Source of the DNA: Diaporthe sp. PMI_573
Taxonomy: Eukaryota > Ascomycota > Sordariomycetes > Diaporthales > Diaporthaceae
Assembly: GCA_021399435.1 (NCBI GenBank)
Contig: JAJTUP010000021.1
Span: 558,001-622,000 of the forward strand
Direction of reading: 5' to 3'
Length of the DNA stretch: 64,000 nt
Of this stretch, positions 21,361 to 32,527 are shown piece by piece; position 1 is the first letter of the stretch; each line of letters opens with the position of its first letter. A model generated the notes under the pieces. The model was not told the DNA's origin. It saw nothing but the letters and a program-made list of their open reading frames with translations, and made no database searches. The position numbers were made by a program, and so were the translations under genes.

Positions 21361-24300
21361 ATGGCACCTGAACAAACAGTAAAGCTTAAGCTTCCTTGTC
21401 GCAAAGACGCGACTCAATTATCTCAAAAAGAAGATCCGGTTGATTCCCGTCAGGTGGACGGTTGCACGGCAACCCTTGCTGCAAGATCTGACGATGCCAG
21501 CAACCAGTCTCATGGCCTAGGGATGAAGGAGTCCCCTGGCATATACATCAAGCAAGAGCCGACCTCCGGAATAGCAAATGTCCCCTCTACCGCTACATCG
21601 AGCATTACGAGAGCACGTGCCACAGCATCGTCTACATCGGCAGCTACAGAGGCAAAACATGAGATTTCATCCTGCTTCGAAAAGCCTCATGATCCAGATT
21701 CAATGGATATCGACAATAGTTCCAACACAACAACCATGATCGACACTCCTATGGCGGCCTCAAGGAGTGACCATGGCGGCGATGTGGATGCCAACGCCGC
21801 CCACAAAATTATGAGCCCCGTCAATGAGATTTCCGATGTCTCGAAAATGGACGACGAAGAATTGGATGCTTATATGAATCATTTCAGGGATGAAGAGATT
21901 CGGCTCCCAGAGAAGGAAGCCCAGGGAATTTTGACAGATTTCTACAGCCGCCGGACTGAGCAGATACGACGCACAATCAAGGAGATCGAGAACGAGCAGA
22001 AGTTCAGACAGAGTCGTATCAACAGGGCAAAGAAGGCTTCCAAAAGCCTTGGTCTGTCAAATTTGTCGGTGCTGCAAGGTTCCGAGGCAGAGCAGAGCGA
22101 GGAGCCAGTCAAACGGTCTCTGCGGAACCGGAAGTCAGGCAACCACGAAAGGGCAATCAAGCGGCCCAAAATCTCGAAGGAGACTCGCCATATCATGGAC
22201 AAAGTGATTAAGGGAGCCTTCAGCCTCATCCAAGGAGAAGTATCTGCCGCGTACGACAAGGACGCTACAAAGGTACTGCCTCAGATCAGCGAAGCCCCTG
22301 TCCATCTTAGAGATCATCTACGAGCCATCAAGAATGCTGCTCTACAAAATCCTGATGTGGATAAGGACATGATCGATCATGATCTTCGTGCGTTTGCCGG
22401 GATATTGCTGGCTGTTTTCCAAGACTGGATACAACCATGGGTATCGCCAGGGGATGGCCCAAAAAAGATCGGGGATTACAAATGGCAACTCGATGGTATG
22501 AGTGAACCGCTTCATCATCATCAATTACCCGCGATTGGAATTATGCTCATGAGCGAGAAAGACACTGAGAAAGACGACGTGGCCAAGTTCGCTCTCAAAT
22601 CTGGCTTTCTCTTCGACTACGTAAGCAGCTTCTGGATACAATCTTAACCCCTTCCAGAAGAAACACCTCCCCTCTGTGGCCCTCTATTTCCCCTATTTGT
22701 ATGAAACTACTCCTTTGGCGCTCTGATGACTGACTCTGAATGCTGCAGATGGGCCTCGGCAAGACGGTGGAGATCCTTGGCTGCATCACCGTCAATTTCC
22801 CTCCCTTCCGGATGGGAAATCGCTCTAAGCATGGGCGTACCACGACTCTGATTGTGGTGCCAAAATCTGCTGTTCTACAGTGGGAAGCAGAGGTCCAACG
22901 TCACTGTCGGGACCTCAAGGTTGGTCTCTACGAAAAAGATTCCGAGATGGAGCCGGAAGAAACCTTGAGCAATGATATCCTGCTCGTGACTTATGACCAG
23001 CTTCTCACAGCGGAGCGTATGGCGGGTCAGAAGAAAAAGCAGCAAAGAGGCAAGCCCCGTATCTCTTTGTTGTTCAAATCAGAATTTTTCAGAGTATGCC
23101 TCGACGAGGCGCACAAGATCAAGAATCGCGAGAGTGCAACTTTCAGAGTCTGCTGCAAGTTGCAAGCCAAACACAGATGGTGTGCTACTGGAACTCCTAC
23201 GCCGAATGGCATAGCTGAATTATACTCATACCTCAAATTCATCAACCATCCCCTAGTTAAGGATTTCCCAACTTTCAGGGATCAGTATCTTGGGGGCAAG
23301 AAAGGGAAGCTTTTCCAAAAAGGAGTCGAGAACAAGTACGAGCAACTACATCGACTATTGGAGCAAGTCATGATCATGCGGACGCCAGGGCACAAGCTCC
23401 TAGGCGGTGCCTTGGTTGAACTGCCTGAGACTCACTTTGTCGCAATCTCTGTTCCACTGTCCACAGAGGAGACCGTCATCTACAAATACGTGGAGAAGCA
23501 CATTGGAGACCACATCATCAAGAAGTCTGGCAAGAAGCCGAAACCGAAGAACCTGCCAACTCGGCCCCGCAAGAAACAGCAAGGCGACTCGAGTATCTCT
23601 CCTGATGACGAAGGATTGGGCTTCAAGTCCCTATGTGAGGTCGCTTTGAGACTCCGACAGCTGGTTGCCAGCCCCTTGCTGCTTGAACAAGTTGTCAAAG
23701 ACGGGATCTGGACGACCGAACAAGTGAGACAAATGAAGGATGAAGCTTTAAAGCGCGGTTGTTCTCGGACACCTTTCATCGACCAGTTTGAGACTTGGAT
23801 CTCGGAACCCGAGATCTCTCAAACAGCATCCAGGAAAGCAAATAGGTTGGAGCAAAAGCGAAACAAGCTCAACAGTTCGTGTTGCCCGGTTTGCAATAAG
23901 CCGCGGCTTCAAGAACCACACAAGTCACAATGTGGGTGTATCTGCTGTAAAGGCTGCATAGATTTTCGAATCGAGTTTTGCAAGAAGAAAGAGATGGACA
24001 TCCATTGTGTCCGTTGCAATATGCCGATCGGAACCCCAATACCATGCGGTCTGCCTGGAGAGCCTTCATTCGTCTCAGGGGAGCCAGCTACCGAGAGGCC
24101 GCGCATGAGGGGAGAGGATTTTTTGAGGTTCCAACCGAAGGAGGACTTTGGAAGCAATCTGTTCCAGAATCTTGATGCCAATACTGGGGCGGAGATACCA
24201 CTCAGTTCCAAGATGCAAGCGATCCTTGAGCGGATTCATACCTGGCAGGCTGACGCTCCACAGGACAAGATTATACTCTTCTTCCAATTTATAGGCTCTC

Positions 24301-25012
24301 AGAGAATCCTCGGGAGAGCCTTACAGGATCACGGTATCGAATTCATCTACTTCGTGGGTGAGATGGACTATCAACAGCGCGAAGTGGCAAAGGAATGCTT
24401 CCGGACAAACCCCGAGATCAAAGTACTGGCAAGTATATATCATCATTCAGTGTTTCAATATGCACCCTCTAACCAGAATTTCAGATGATGTCCACACAAT
24501 GCGGAGGAGAAGCTCTCAATCTCACGGTGGCCAACCGCGTCATCATCGTAGATCCGTGTAAGTTCAAGTCTTCTCCTCCTACGGATTCCAATTCTTTGAG
24601 CTTTGGAGTTATCCAGATCACATCACGTCAGACTCCATACCAGGTGATTAATGCATCGATCGCAGGGTGGAATCGTTGTCTGGAGGTCCAAGCTATTTGC
24701 AGAGTCGCCCGCATCGGCCAACTCAAGAACGTGCACGCCGTGCGTCTCCTAGCAGACGACACAGTCGACACTCGGATGTTTGAAATGCAGGAGATCAAGA
24801 TGAAACAAGTTTCAACAGCACTTGAGCACTTCCAGGAAGATAAATCCTTTGGATCTCGTGCTCTCAGGAGAGTGCTCGGCTTTCGATTCCAGCGTCAGGG
24901 CGATGACGAAGATAAGAATCTATTCAAAGATTCGGACGACGTCGAAGACGAAGAGGAGTACGATGATTCCGTCGAGGATGGCGAGCAAGACGATGAGGAT
25001 CAAAAGGACTAG
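21361..25012 (+). CDS. SNF2-family ATPase with inserted RING finger (RAD5/RAD16-like group), 1119 aa
   Basis: DNA-translocating ATPase of the SNF2 superfamily; RING-bearing members act in repair or chromatin as ubiquitin or SUMO-targeted ligases. Exons: 21361-22620, 22749-24428, 24485-24557 and 24666-25012. The N-terminal 400 residues are polar and basic. Motif I is MGLGKT at about 421 (preceded by LFDY rather than the usual ADE), motif II is LDEAH near 538, motif III is ATGTPTPN. The RING lies at about 798-845 (CPVCNK...CGCICCKGC...CVRC). The C-lobe has STQCGGEALNLTVANRVIIV and the spliced block DPWWNRCLEVQAICRVARIG. The C-terminus is an acidic tail. Intron 2 (24429-24484) begins GCAAGT, a GC-AG intron. 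Intron 3 (24558-24665) is 108 nt and open in frame, so its retention would insert 36 residues into the C-lobe. The specific orthologue (RAD16, ULS1, RAD5) is not settled. Confidence 0.9.
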
Positions 25013-26485
25013 CTCTGACCCGGCGGCACAGATAGTTGTGGTGTCCTCCACCGGTCTTCCGCCCAAACTTCAGAGCTGGGGTTCACCGCAGCCCAGCTAC
25101 TATGCAAGTAGCCTTGAACGAGCCAAAACCCGGCATTTTGGCTTTTCACAATACGTTGCTTTTCTTTTGATTCATGGAGTTGGAGTCTGAGTGGCCTATG
25201 CTGGCCTATCAAGCCTGGGGTGGACATACATTTGGTGGACTCGGAAAGCCCGTGGCTGTACACTGCTGCCAATACCTGGGGGGGGGGGGTCCTGCACCAA
25301 TTGGGGTGTTATTGGGATCGCTCGAACAGGAGAAAAGACGCCGGCATTTGTTAAGTACAGATGAGGGCAGATTCTCTATGATGAGAGAGCCACTGAGAAC
25401 GATGGATTTGGGCGGGGGAGACATCATCGAGACATCCCAGTCATGGGGAAACACATACATGGGTTGAATTCATTGAAAATTTTGGCACTTTAACCGACGT
25501 CGGCACCTACGGCTACGTGATTGTGCGCCTCGACCCTGGTGACTGACCTCCTGCCCGCGTTCCTCGCCCAGAGTGCGGACATATATTTCGAGCAATCACT
25601 AACATTGGCTTTGCGTGGGTGTCTGGTATGCGGTCACAGCATCCATGTAGTGAGCCAACTAGGTGGTGGTAACTGTAGAGCCACCTCTGACTACAAAACA
25701 ACCATCTCCAGGACAGCCTCCTGCAGGAAAAGCTACCATAGGATAACGACTTGGAAAATCTTCCCAGGAGGAAAGGCCTCCCATTGCCACACCTCCTGTA
25801 GGACATCTTGATAACTTTCTGTAGAATGATCTCAAGTGGAATATTCTCGTGTAGGTAACCAGGTGGAAGGGAGTAAGCCAGAGGGACGCTACAATGGCAG
25901 GTATGTATTTTTGAAACATGTAGCTGTGTTACTGTGGTAATGTATGTGATCGATGTATGCCTTGTACGGGTCACAGGGAATCTTGTAGGACAAGCACATC
26001 TTGGAGACTGATACAGCAGAATTGTATAGAACCGTGCTCTTATAGAGCAAGCTCATATGATTCTACCGCATATCCCATATAACATCACGGAAGGGTTGTG
26101 CTGTTCAGTCACTTGGCACGTACCATCTAGTACCTAGCAAACATTAGGAATACTCATGAGCTCAATGATAGTTCCTGCAGAGCAGGCGCGAGTAAGTTAG
26201 ACGTTCACCCTGCACCCTTCCTCCTGAGCACCATCGACAACATCCATGTATGAAAAGAAATAGTGAAATTAAGGTGTAGACCACAAAACAAGCTATCGAG
26301 ATATAGGCAGGCAGGCAGCTTCCACGGTTGCTTTGGTGGTATCATCAAATAAAAACTCCCAAAACAACTCCATAAGCCATAGACATCGACCAATACCAAC
26401 TCGCCTCGCCCAGCCATAGGCAGTTTTCAACACATTGCCTCGCACAGCAGAGCCTGACTAGAAGACTTCCAGTCTATCAAGCACC
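25013..26485. other. Intergenic with repeat copy
   Basis: Lies between the 3' ends of the SNF2 gene and the F-box-like gene. 25650-25949 is a dispersed-repeat copy; 25970-26110 contains further degenerate units of similar look (CTTATAGAGCAAGCTCATAT). A poly-G run (25279-25288) is present. No gene seen. Confidence 0.6.
25650..25949 (-). repeat. Dispersed 15-bp-unit repeat element, copy 3 (both ends visible)
   Basis: One end is GTGAGCCAACTAGGTGGTGG, matching the reverse complement of the far end of the copy at 42104. About eight degenerate units follow (CTCCTGCAGGAAA, CTACCATAGGATAA, CACCTCCTGTAGGACA), then GTAACCAGGTGGAAGGGAGT. The other end is CATGTAGCTGTGTTACTGTG, then GTAATGTATGTGA, matching the reverse complement of the opening of the copy at 42104. 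Confidence 0.7.
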
Positions 26486-28028
26486 CTAGTTATCAGAGTC
26501 GGAGCCCCAATAGTCGTAGTGGCCGTGGATCACTCCACAGTTTGGGCATATCGCATCGCTATCGTCGTCGCTGTCATAGTCGTCCAGAATCTCCTCAACA
26601 GGTTCTCCGGTATTCCGGTCAAACTCAACCCAATCTCTCTCCTCCGAGTCCCGCGCGATGGGAACGCGCTTCCAGATGGTCTTTCTCTTCTTCCAAACCG
26701 ACTTGGGATGTCCCTGCTCCTCGGCCACGATAGGGACATAGCTGAGCGAGACTTGGCCGGCAGCTGCCTGACGCTCCCTGGCCAGTTTTCGCCAGGCCCG
26801 GACGACTCTCGCGAGGCCTTCATAGCCGCTGAGTGGCTTCAGGTATTTCTTCTGTTGCACGTACGAAGGAGCGTGGCACAGAAAGAGGCCGTCATCCTTC
26901 ACCATGCCCTAGTGAAGGCCTGTTAGTAAACATTCACAAGCGGAAGAGGTTGTGCCTACCTGCAGATCAGCACCGGCCTTGACGCCGACCTCGCAGCAAG
27001 GCAGTCCCGTGACCATCAGTTCGTTCAAAGTACAACCGAAGTCATGGGCGGCGATTTCATGGAGGTCCATCTCTGGGAACGGCAGGAAGTAATCCGGGAA
27101 GTTGACAAAATCCATCCGCATGGACAAGAGGCCGGGTAAGAGCCGCGGTCGGTTGCCTTGGGCGTGATGTGGATCGAATGGAGGGCGTAGAGCATCGAGG
27201 AAGTCTACCGTCTGAGTCCAGCCATACGAGTGGAAGCCTTTTCGCGCCATGCTGCTGTCATCCTTGACCCGTTGGATGACCTTGAGCGCTTGTGACTTGG
27301 TCAGCTCTGGATGGTAGTCTTGGCTCAGCCTGTGGCGGCGCTTTTCATCATCATAGTAACGGGCGACGATTCGCAAAGTGATGGACTCGATGCCCTTGCG
27401 CAGGTTAAAGTCAAGCTCACTGAATTTGCGAAGTGCTGCTGGACTTGTGAAGGAGAATTTGTTCTTCGTCCTGGATGGGAATGTCAGAGACCAATGCTGC
27501 ATCTAAGGGACCGTGCAGAAATGGCTTGTACGTACCAGAGAATTCGTTTGCCATCCACGTGGTATGCCTTGCAGGTAGCCAGGAAACCTATAGCGATCTG
27601 AGGTCCGGATTTGGCTTCGGCGGAGGTCAGAGTCTCGGTGTTCAGCTTGGACAGCGGGTCAATAATAGGGCCATCTGTCACCAGCGCATAATGAAGAATC
27701 CTGAGAATGACCTCTACAGGGAGATGCGGGAAGCGGTGGTGGCCGACAGCAGAGAGGCGGGAGCTACGTCGGCGCCCTGAGTCGCTGGACCGGAAGGCGT
27801 GATGAGAGGCAACCGAGTCGGACCACGGGATCCCATGCTCTCTCAGAAGTCGCTTCAGGTGCGCGTTCTCATCTTCCAGCTGTCGGTTCTTGGTGCGCAA
27901 GGGGGCATTGTAGAGAATCTCGCTTTGCTCCTCCTGGTCTCGACCATCCCACGGTACCTGGAATTTGTTAGACGCAGGCCCGTCTCTCTCGGACGCACGC
28001 GTGGAAAACTCACAATTGTTCCGGCCAT
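26486..28028 (-). CDS. F-box-like fungal protein, 456 aa, 15-nt first exon
   Basis: Four exons: 28028-28014, 27957-27536, 27470-26960 and 26908-26486. The first coding exon is only five codons (MAGTI) and joins across a 56-nt intron to VPWDGRDQEEQSEILYNAPL. A short coiled coil (LRTKNRQLEDENAHLKRLLR) is followed by an F-box-like helix pair (FPHLPVEVILRILHYAL, about residues 86-102). The body is of a type common in Pezizomycotina (ILWTKNKFSFTSPAALRKFS; LRIVARYYDDE). The C-terminus has an acidic stretch and a CPNCG pair. Introns of 65 and 51 nt have CTGAC and CTAAC branch sites; the 65-nt choice restores ILWTKNKFSF. Possibly a substrate adaptor for an SCF ligase, but the F-box is weak and the family uncharacterised. 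Confidence 0.75.
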
Positions 28029-29534
28029 GATGAATGCCAGCGCTTGCAGAATATCTGGCTGAATCTTTGGTGCAGAGGGTACAGACCAACCCCGTGCGTA
28101 CAGTAAAGGACAGGCGCGCCGAATGTCGGTTGTCGCAGATGACGTAAGACGTGGGTTCTGATGTGACCTGGCAAACGCCTTGAGTGAATGGGACAAGATG
28201 TGTGATGAAGTGCCGGTCGCTCAAGCCTGCCTTGATGAGATGACCCCTGAGGGAGATGGCCTAAGCGTGCAGATTGGTTGATAAAGAGGGGATGGTCCCA
28301 CGAGGTGACGAGAGCTGCGAGAAGTGATGGCCAAGTCGGGTCGGCGAGATGCGGATGCCCAGGTGTCAGAGACGATGTGTATCACCGCCCCGACTGGGCC
28401 GAGCGGGGGGCGACAGTGACTGAGTCTCCTGGACAGAAGGCTGAGGGGTTGCGCAACCGGACGTCGATGAATGAGGTGGTGGACGTTGATGAGACGAGAG
28501 GAGGTGAGGTCGGAACGAGGGGACGCCGCAGGCGAACAGAGGCCAAAGTGCGAGAATGACTAAGTCGTCAAGTGGTGCAAAAGTGGGAGTGGCTCCTGCG
28601 CTTCCCGGACGGGAGAGGAGTGGAGGAAGGGCGAGGCAGGTGGAAGGGGCAGGTAGGAGTCCCCGAAAACTCCAGCTCCAAGAGCTCCCACCTTTTTATT
28701 CATGCAAGTAGGCCCGCCCCCTCTGGGAGCTCTCCCTCTCCTTCCGCCTAAAGCCCCAGAAGCCCCCGGGTGGCTGCTGTGTAAGGTGTGATTCAAACCT
28801 CAGGCAGCACGACAGGACGGGCGCTTTGACTTGTTGCGAATGTCCCGCCAGCTGGATTCGTGCTGCTTTGCCCCTTGAATATTTACCAGACTCGGACTAG
28901 GAAATCCGTCTCAACGGGATCGGCCAGCCGGCACCTTGTTGGAGTTTCTCACAGTGGTCCCGGCTGCTTGGTCGGCCGGAGATCCAAGGATCGGCAGGTA
29001 CCTAACGGGCCCGAGACCCGTACTGGATGTACACACTTTCGCGCCAGTGCAACTGCAACTGCGGGATGGCAAAGAGGGGCGGGGGACCCTTGGCGCTCTC
29101 ACCCGGGACTCGATCGTGAAACCTGAGAGGAGCCCGCGAAGGCTCCCACCGGTCAGCCAGCAATACCACCTCCGTCTAAACCTTCCCCAGACGCCGACAC
29201 CTTCTTCCCAAAACGGACGCATGCTGCTCCGAGGATCTGCACAAAATGCACAGCACACCCTATCACACCACCATACCGAGGCGTGACAAGTCCTGACATG
29301 GCTCGACGCCTCTACCCGCATTGTTTCAAGTTCCCAAAGTCTATATGGAGACTTGCAACATGATCGACTCTGGCTGTCTCCAGGTAAATCACACCGAAAT
29401 GGCTATATGTATGGCTGTGGCCCCCCGCGAAAGTGATGATGTTTGAAGTCCGTGTCCATCACGCTCTCCCACACGTTGGACGTTGGACTTCAACTGAATC
29501 AAGTGTCCCCTTTGCGGGCCTCAAGCTCAACCTG
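28029..29534. other. Divergent intergenic region
   Basis: Upstream of the F-box-like gene (minus) and the unknown gene starting near 29535 (plus). Contains GC-rich segments and no frame with a recognisable domain. Confidence 0.5.
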
Positions 29535-30377
29535 ATGGCTACGTTCCCAGTCCTACAACCGTCCGCCGCAGCTACGGCCAAGCCCCCCACTGGCCCGCCT
29601 CCAAAGCGAACCAATGACTATGGCCTGCTCATATACGACAGATATACCAATATATTTGAGGCAGTGCCGCCCTCCCGCATTCCCGAGGACAGCGTTCGCA
29701 TCGGGCCAGATGACGTCCTCTTCCTGATCGAAGCGCCCCTGAACTCGGTCGAGCTGTACGAGGCCCTCCTCAAGCCGGCCAAGCCCTTCGAGGTGCACAC
29801 TGCACGCCTCATCCCGCGCAAGACGCGCGCGTACGAGGCGAGACGGCAACTAGTCGACGAGTATCTAACGGGCCAGGGGAGGCTGGCTGGCAAGGGCCCC
29901 GCCGCCGAGCGCGAGGTGTCGTTCATCGTCCTGCCTCGGGACACCATTTGGCAGCTGCAGATTTTCTACCACTTCCTCTGGCCGGTACAACTGCAGTACA
30001 TGTCGCTTCCGGTCCGCATGTCCGACCAGAAGACAGTGCGGAGCCCTTACGCACTGGTCTGCTACCAAGCGCACAGGGTCTACCACAAGAAGCTGAAGGC
30101 GCTGCTGAGGGACTACAAGCTGAGCAACTGCGGGTTCGAGCGGAGCTTGCTGAGGCCAGGCTCGGCCCCGCTGCCTGAGACCTTGCGTGAGTATATGGAC
30201 GGGGAGTCAGGAAAGGATGCGGCCACGCCGTATTACAGGGCAGAATCTGGGGCGGGCCCGGAGGAACGGCCATCCAGGCTGCGCAAGGTGACCTCTACGA
30301 TGTCACTGAGGAGGGCAGTGAGCAGGGTGGCGCTACGGAGGAGCCAGTCGGCCGCGTCGATTGCGAGTCACGGTTGA
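29535..30377 (+). CDS. Conserved-looking hypothetical protein, about 280 aa
   Basis: Function not recognised. A single uninterrupted frame; I chose the ATG at 29535 (MATFPVLQPSAAATAKPPTG), though in-frame ATGs at 29436 and 29439 would add 33 residues. After a Pro-rich start come a compact alpha/beta-looking region (DYGLLIYDRYTNIFEAVPPS; DDVLFLIEAPLNSVELYEAL), a central segment (FIVLPRDTIWQLQIFYHFLW) and a basic helical part (YHKKLKALLRDYKLSNCGFE). The tail is Ser/Arg-rich (LRRAVSRVALRRSQSAASIA), resembling a phosphorylated or membrane-associated amphipathic tail. GC-rich third positions support coding. No signal peptide or membrane segment. No neighbour hints at a role. Confidence 0.6.
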   Translation: MATFPVLQPSAAATAKPPTGPPPKRTNDYGLLIYDRYTNIFEAVPPSRIPEDSVRIGPDDVLFLIEAPLNSVELYEALLKPAKPFEVHTARLIPRKTRAYEARRQLVDEYLTGQGRLAGKGPAAEREVSFIVLPRDTIWQLQIFYHFLWPVQLQYMSLPVRMSDQKTVRSPYALVCYQAHRVYHKKLKALLRDYKLSNCGFERSLLRPGSAPLPETLREYMDGESGKDAATPYYRAESGAGPEERPSRLRKVTSTMSLRRAVSRVALRRSQSAASIASHG

Positions 30378-31141
30378 GTTCGCCGCCGGACCGGACCATT
30401 ATTGTAAGTGTGCTGATCGTAGGAAACGTTCTGGGTTGCGAGCAGGATATCGGTGAAACGAAAATCAAGTGATATATCGCGAACATCTGTCTGTATGTGC
30501 CAAGACTGTGTGTGACAGTAGCAACGCCTGCCCCTTTCAGGCAGAGCGAGGTGTTTGAACTTCGGTGTGGTCGACTTTCGAGAACACATCCCGTCCATCA
30601 ATGCAACCCGCAAAATGATGTGAAGCATGCCTGATGCTTGAACACCCTTGTACCTTTGGTGCCATTGGCAACGCCATCCCATCTTTCGAGTCCCTTAAAC
30701 TTGCGCTGTTCCAGGGTAGCTCTCCATGAAGTCTTTCTATTCCAGGAAGCACACATGCATATGCATGCTTTCCTCATCCGACAAATAATTCCTGGTTCGT
30801 GGATAGTAATAACGCTCTGGAAACACCCCGCAGGGGTTGTGAAGGCCCACCAGGACCTACAGAGCTACGGGAGACTGGGAGTCAAACAGCTTACACGTAT
30901 TGCCACTGTAGAATTACACAACAGTCAATTATCACCCTGGATCTTATCTGCCGGAATGGCATGCTGGTCTGTCGTATAAGCATTGACGTTCTGGGTGTAT
31001 TTGTGGCATGGGTTGACATGCCTCGAGAGTTGGTGAATTGGTCAATAATTATGTGTCGGACTGGACTGTTTGCCACACTCGGCCTGCAAAATCCATATAG
31101 CACGCTATGCAGCATCGACTCTCGACGACAGCAATCTTGCC
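30378..31141. other. Intergenic between convergent genes
   Basis: AT-richer spacer between the unknown gene and the 3' end of the BLI-3-like gene; nothing recognised. Confidence 0.6.
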
Positions 31142-31759
31142 CTAATGCACACTTCTCCATTGGGTGATCTCTGCCTCTGAAATCTCCCTCAGGTTGTTGA
31201 CAGCGGCGGGCTTGCCCGTCACAGCACCCTGCGCCATCTCAGCCACCCGGCTGACGAAGTTCTTCGCAACAACAGCATATGTTGCGGTGACTGTCTTCAC
31301 CCGAATCACGCCGATGCGAGGGTCGTTCTCGCTTCCATCGTGCTTGCCATCTCCGAGATCTCCCAGCCACGTCTTCAGAATGGGGCTATAGTGCTTCCTG
31401 ACCAGTTCCCGGTCGGTTTGCACAGTTGCCGTTCCCGAAATAGAGGCCCACTCTCCGGATATATTTAGGAACGAGATATTTACGTGGGAGTCAGCTTGGA
31501 GCTCGTCGGTCTTGTGAGACTCTGTGTTTGTGTGGAAGAGGAGGTCAATCCCGCCGGACTCCTTGGCCGCGACGGCCATGCACCGTGAGACAAGCTTGCC
31601 AGAACTGGCGTCGCGTGTAGTCATCATGCCGAACTTGCTGGCGTCGATGAAGTTGCTCAAGTCGGTGATCTTCTGCTCGACCGAGGCATTAGTGTCGGCA
31701 TTGGCTGCCTTGTAAGGGTCGGCGGGCTTGTCGCCTGTGTCTGTGTTGGAGAAAGACAT
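31142..31759 (-). CDS. bli-3: BLI-3-like FMN-binding split-barrel protein, 205 aa
   Basis: Member of the pyridoxamine 5'-phosphate oxidase-like split-barrel family (general stress protein 26 type), known in Neurospora as the blue-light-inducible protein BLI-3. I chose the ATG at 31759 because MSFSNTDTGDKPADPYKAAN matches my memory of the family's N-terminus; an in-frame upstream ATG at 31780 (after LTSSSR) and codons back to 31822 look like leader. The fold shows as a helix (VEQKITDLSNFIDASKFGMM), strands (GIDLLFHTNTESHKTDELQA; VNISFLNISGEWASISGTAT) and an ending typical of fungal members (ISEAEITQWRSVH). No intron within the coding part. The molecular activity is not established for the family; FMN binding is by homology. 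Light induction here is inferred, not seen. Confidence 0.85.
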   Translation of the reverse strand: MSFSNTDTGDKPADPYKAANADTNASVEQKITDLSNFIDASKFGMMTTRDASSGKLVSRCMAVAAKESGGIDLLFHTNTESHKTDELQADSHVNISFLNISGEWASISGTATVQTDRELVRKHYSPILKTWLGDLGDGKHDGSENDPRIGVIRVKTVTATYAVVAKNFVSRVAEMAQGAVTGKPAAVNNLREISEAEITQWRSVH

Positions 31760-32527
31760 CTTTCTAGAGGATGAAGTCAGCATCCGGTTGGCCTGAGACT
31801 TGGCTATAGGAAACGGTGGCATATGGCGAAGGGCAGCCAGCCACAGGTCTAGACAAGTGGCCGTCGAGCAGACTGATGTATGCTCTGGAGGAAGGCAACG
31901 GCTGTGTCAGCCGTGCACGGAGAGATAACATACTTTGGTGGGTAATTAAGGTGGGATGTGATGGTGATGTTGTCGTGTTAAGAGTTTGCTAAAGACAAGG
32001 GATGGAAGCCGTCCCGGACGCTCAACAAGCACCTGCGTATCTATTTAAGTATCCCTTCTTCAGAATTATACCTTCTCCAATTCTCTCGCCTTGTAGCAGA
32101 CGCAATATATCATCATCGAAGGGACATCGGTCTCTCCTCCCCTTCTTAATGATGTCATCTGTGCGTCGAGCTGTTCAATAACATGCGCTAGCCTCTGTCA
32201 CATCTTCGCGCACCCGACATTTGACAGACAGCGATCACCTACCCCCTTCCTGCAATTCTCCGATTGTACAACTCGGCGGAATACGGCTTAAAATCGGGAA
32301 AGGTGGACGTCAGCCAGCTTCAGTACCGACTGATCAGCCCCACTTGAGGGGTTGGGATCGTCGCCCCTCCCCTCAAATGCCTTATATCACCAAGCCAGCA
32401 CGGTTCTAGGCATGTGGCCCCTTCCGCTTAGGCTGGTTTGTTCCAAAGAGAAAGCTTTAAGCTCGACAGGAGGTTCCAGTTGCTGAACGCGCCAGGCTGC
32501 GAGGAATGCTGTGAGTGTGAACGGTGA
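31760..32527. other. Intergenic upstream of the BLI-3-like gene
   Basis: Promoter side of the BLI-3-like gene and 3' side of DPH5. Contains a C/G-rich block at 32337-32376; otherwise nothing named. Confidence 0.5.
32337..32376 (-). promoter_or_regulatory. Candidate stress-response element cluster
   Basis: A short block holds the inverted pair CCCCACTTGAGGGG and two CCCCT cores (yeast STRE type), plus GGGATCGTCG, which contains a GATC core. It lies about 580-620 bases upstream of the BLI-3-like start. Suggestive only, since such motifs are short and frequent. Confidence 0.25.

Noticed and set aside
27497..27531. A 35-nt intron choice in the F-box-like gene
   Set aside because: Too short for a fungal intron. 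The 65-nt alternative has a CTGAC branch site and restores ILWTKNKFSF.
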